From Gammaproteobacteria bacterium (lineage in GTDB: Bacteria > Pseudomonadota > Gammaproteobacteria > DSM-26407), in assembly GCA_028694565.1 (NCBI GenBank), contig JAQVKR010000136.1, positions 1 through 7,176 of the forward strand: DNA of 7,176 nucleotides. The letters are read 5' to 3'. Both the position numbers and the translations under genes were made by a program. This document shows, one piece after another, positions 7,115-7,176 of the stretch. The notes under the pieces were generated by a model that was not told where the DNA came from, searched no databases, and worked only from the letters and a program-made list of their open reading frames with translations. The first letter of the stretch is position 1, and every line of letters starts with the position of its first letter.

Positions 7115-7176
7115 TCACCTTGGTGGCTGGTAGGGGGTGACGGCCTGGTCGATGGCGCCGAAGATGGTGTGGCCCG
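7115..7176 (-). CDS. C-terminal end of an unidentified upstream gene (5' truncated by window edge)
   Basis: The minus-strand frame entering from the right edge gives 19 residues, GHTIFGAIDQAVTPYQPPR, and stops at TGA (7117-7115), 5 nt before the maiA ATG. The stop overlaps the maiA Shine-Dalgarno, a spacing typical of operon neighbours. I do not recognise the family from so short a tail. Homogentisate or fumarylacetoacetate enzymes often neighbour maiA, but the tail does not clearly match the C-termini I know. Composition looks coding (balanced residues, unlike the Arg/Pro/Gly-rich alternative frames). Confidence 0.45.
   Translation of the reverse strand, partial: GHTIFGAIDQAVTPYQPPR

Noticed and set aside
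3951..7133. Plus-strand open frame of 1060 codons antisense to xfp, the intergenic gap and maiA
   Set aside because: The translation is a run of Val, Gly, Ala, His, Gln and Arg with no domain. It is antisense to two unmistakable genes and spans their promoter gap. Long open antisense frames are expected opposite codons with G/C in the third position.

Overview
This window is very GC-rich (about 70% by eye). Every gene I can support lies on the minus strand, so transcription runs from high to low coordinates. The genes are typical of a GC-rich gammaproteobacterium: a bacterial zeta-class GST of the MaiA type, a phosphoketolase, an alpha-glucan phosphorylase, and a membrane-anchored LtaS/OpgB-like phosphotransferase. 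Something near the Ectothiorhodospiraceae (halophilic or sulfur-oxidising purple bacteria) would fit, but that assignment is inference and no marker gene is present.

Layout in the direction of transcription. At the right edge are the last 19 codons of an unidentified gene (7176-7115). Its stop codon is 5 nt from the start of a maleylacetoacetate isomerase-type glutathione S-transferase, maiA (7109-6471). A 186-bp gap follows. It holds the only clearly AT-richer patch of the right half, with a plausible sigma70-type promoter (about 6378-6351), a leader hairpin and a strong ribosome-binding site. Next comes phosphoketolase, xfp (6284-3900), whose stop overlaps the start of an alpha-glucan phosphorylase, glgP (3903-1381), in an ATGA arrangement. 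The glgP 3' end carries a perfect 15-bp inverted repeat inside the coding sequence. Just past the stop is a GC-rich structured region (1379-1298). After a good -10 box (1264-1259), a membrane-bound alkaline-phosphatase-superfamily transferase begins at 1223 and runs off the left edge, so its C-terminus is missing.

How the genes may work together. The firm unit is xfp-glgP, two genes that are almost certainly co-transcribed and translationally coupled. GlgP releases glucose-1-phosphate from stored alpha-1,4-glucan. After conversion to fructose-6-phosphate or xylulose-5-phosphate, phosphoketolase cleaves the sugar phosphate to acetyl-phosphate plus erythrose-4-phosphate or glyceraldehyde-3-phosphate. 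Together they would form a short route from glycogen to acetyl-phosphate, giving ATP or acetyl-CoA without full glycolysis. The isomerase and the membrane transferase look like separate transcription units with unrelated roles (aromatic catabolism and envelope polymer or glucan modification).

I see no mobile element, CRISPR array, tRNA or rRNA, and no evidence of a wholly new system. The most interesting items are the coupled xfp-glgP operon and the two RNA-structure candidates at its 3' end. The very long plus-strand open frames are shadows of GC-rich coding sequence.
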